DNA of 8,054 bases from Candidatus Paenalcaligenes intestinipullorum (GTDB lineage: Bacteria > Pseudomonadota > Gammaproteobacteria > Burkholderiales > Burkholderiaceae_B): contig DWUQ01000124.1 in assembly GCA_019120675.1 (NCBI GenBank), positions 1 through 8,054 of the forward strand. Reading direction: 5' to 3'. Under the pieces are notes generated by a model. It did not search any database. It had not been told where the DNA came from and saw only the letters and a program-made list of their open reading frames with translations. Made by a program: the position numbers and the translations under genes. Below, in pieces: positions 6,988 to 8,054 of this stretch (positions are counted from its first letter, which is position 1; every line of letters begins with the position of its first letter).

Positions 6988-8054
6988 AGGGGTGGTTGGC
7001 GGAGGTGGGTTGGGGACGAACCACTTGAGCGGGGAAATTGATGTGAAAACAGCTGCCTTCGCCCAGTCGGCTTTGAATCATTAGCTCGGCCTGATGGCGC
7101 AAGACGACATGACGTGTAATCGCCAGCCCTAAACCCGTACCGCCGGTAGCGCGAGCACGGCCTTTATCAGCCCGATAAAAGCGCTCGGTTAGGCGAGGCA
7201 CATCTTGGGGCGCAATGCCAATGCCCGTGTCTTGAACTGCGAACTGTGCGCCGCCATTGGGGGAGCGAGCCCAACGGACTTGAATTGTGCCCCCAGCAGG
7301 GGTATAGCGCACAGCATTGGTGAGCAAGTTGGCAAAGGCCGACGCCAGCTCTTGCTCGGTACCAATTAGGTTGACATCCTCTTCCAGCTCGATTTGCCAA
7401 CTATGCTGCTCATTCGACAGCAATTGAGCTTGTTGCAAAACGGCACGAATGACTTTGGTCGCGTGCACAATGAGGCCATCGTTGGAGCGTGAGCTTTCTA
7501 GACTGGAAAGTGTTAGCAAGTCTTCCACAATGGCCTGCATATGATGCGCTTGCTCACGCATTAATTGCTCATAATGACGCCGTTGTTCCGGAGCCAAGTG
7601 TGCGGCAGCCGGATCGCTCAAGGTCTCCAAAAAACCAATCAGCACGGTTAATGGGGTACGTAACTCGTGGGACACATTGGCGACGAAGTCTTTGCGAGTG
7701 GTTTCCAAGCGCTCCATCTGAGACATATCACGTGTGACCATCAAGGTCTGCGCCTGACCGTAAGCAATCAGTTGTACTAATAGGGCTTGCGGGCGTGAAG
7801 GCTGCGAGCTATGCAGCAGTAAAGGTGCTTCCCATGCCTCAGGTTGTTGTGCATAGGTTAGAAACTCAGGGGCGCGTAAAATATTGGTAATGGCGTGGTG
7901 ACGGTCCGTGGCAATATTCAGACCGAGGTGTTGAGCCGCTGCGGCATTACACCATTGCACTTCCAACAGCTCGTTGAGCGTTAACACCCCGTCAGGCAAG
8001 GCTTCGGCTGCTAGGGTCGTGGCGTGTAGATCAGCGTGTAAGTGGCTTTTTTGT
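6971..8054 (-). CDS. phoR: Phosphate regulon sensor histidine kinase PhoR, 5' end outside window
   Basis: PhoR is the inner-membrane sensor kinase that phosphorylates PhoB when phosphate is scarce. The frame is open from the right edge to the stop at 6971-6973, showing 360 residues. Numbered from the first visible residue (Q1): a helical linker (1-18), a PAS-like domain beginning LPDGVLTLNE (19 to about 110), the dimerisation/phosphoacceptor motif VSHELRTPLTVL with H129, and a HATPase domain. The HATPase domain has the N-box NLLTNAV (N246 is the key Asn), G1 motif DTGIGIAP (from D275), RLTERFYRADK and G2 motif GTGLGLAI. RLTERFYR followed by the Gly-rich loop is characteristic of PhoR. E. coli PhoR has about 431 residues, so roughly 80-100 N-terminal residues with the membrane segments are missing. 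The TTG at 7999 lies inside the linker/PAS junction and is not the true start. phoB would be expected beyond the right edge, upstream on the minus strand. No terminator is seen after the stop. Confidence 0.94.
   Translation of the reverse strand, partial: QKSHLHADLHATTLAAEALPDGVLTLNELLEVQWCNAAAAQHLGLNIATDRHHAITNILRAPEFLTYAQQPEAWEAPLLLHSSQPSRPQALLVQLIAYGQAQTLMVTRDMSQMERLETTRKDFVANVSHELRTPLTVLIGFLETLSDPAAAHLAPEQRRHYEQLMREQAHHMQAIVEDLLTLSSLESSRSNDGLIVHATKVIRAVLQQAQLLSNEQHSWQIELEEDVNLIGTEQELASAFANLLTNAVRYTPAGGTIQVRWARSPNGGAQFAVQDTGIGIAPQDVPRLTERFYRADKGRARATGGTGLGLAITRHVVLRHQAELMIQSRLGEGSCFHINFPAQVVRPQPTSANHPSTETI

Noticed and set aside
6989..7024. G-rich stretch and GTGGTT/AACCAC repeat after ilvA as a G-quadruplex or terminator
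   Set aside because: The G tracts are uneven with long gaps. The repeat has a 21-base loop and no T-run. The region also codes for the phoR C-terminus.
7997..7999. TTG as the phoR start
   Set aside because: The frame stays open to the window edge, and the upstream residues resemble the PhoR linker before the PAS domain. The true start is outside the window.
1..8054. Search for mobile elements, CRISPR, tRNA, toxin-antitoxin or defence genes
   Set aside because: None seen. Every sizeable frame is explained by the five genes, and all gaps are under 180 bases.

Overview
The window looks like ordinary chromosome from a gammaproteobacterium. The basis is the close match of the PncB, YqaA, IlvA and PhoR products to the forms remembered from Escherichia and Pseudomonas. 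The large DUF3683-FAD-FeS protein is also typical of beta- and some gammaproteobacteria. The genus cannot be settled from this sequence. I see no mobile element, CRISPR array, tRNA or rRNA, and coding density is high. No clearly new multi-gene system is visible. The least understood part is the DUF3683 domain of the giant flavoprotein.

Layout from left to right. The 5' half of pncB (nicotinate phosphoribosyltransferase, minus strand) runs off the left edge. A 122-base gap follows, holding nested inverted repeats just upstream of pncB and a strong intrinsic terminator for the next gene. That gene is a 1311-residue fused FAD-linked dehydrogenase/Fe-S oxidoreductase (minus strand, 633-4568). A 151-base gap separates it from yqaA, a DedA-like membrane protein gene also on the minus strand (4720-5301). 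A divergent intergenic region of 177 bases, with candidate promoters in both directions, leads to ilvA (biosynthetic threonine ammonia-lyase, plus strand, 5479-6987). The ilvA 3' end overlaps by 17 bases the 3' end of phoR (phosphate-regulon sensor kinase, minus strand), which runs off the right edge.

The genes look like a set of housekeeping neighbours, not one pathway: NAD salvage (pncB), respiratory-type oxidation of a D-2-hydroxyacid (the giant flavoprotein), an inner-membrane protein (yqaA), isoleucine biosynthesis (ilvA) and phosphate sensing (phoR). yqaA and the flavoprotein gene could share a transcript, because no convincing terminator or promoter lies between them. pncB is probably a separate unit behind the terminator. 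The four start codons inside the window all lack a good Shine-Dalgarno sequence.
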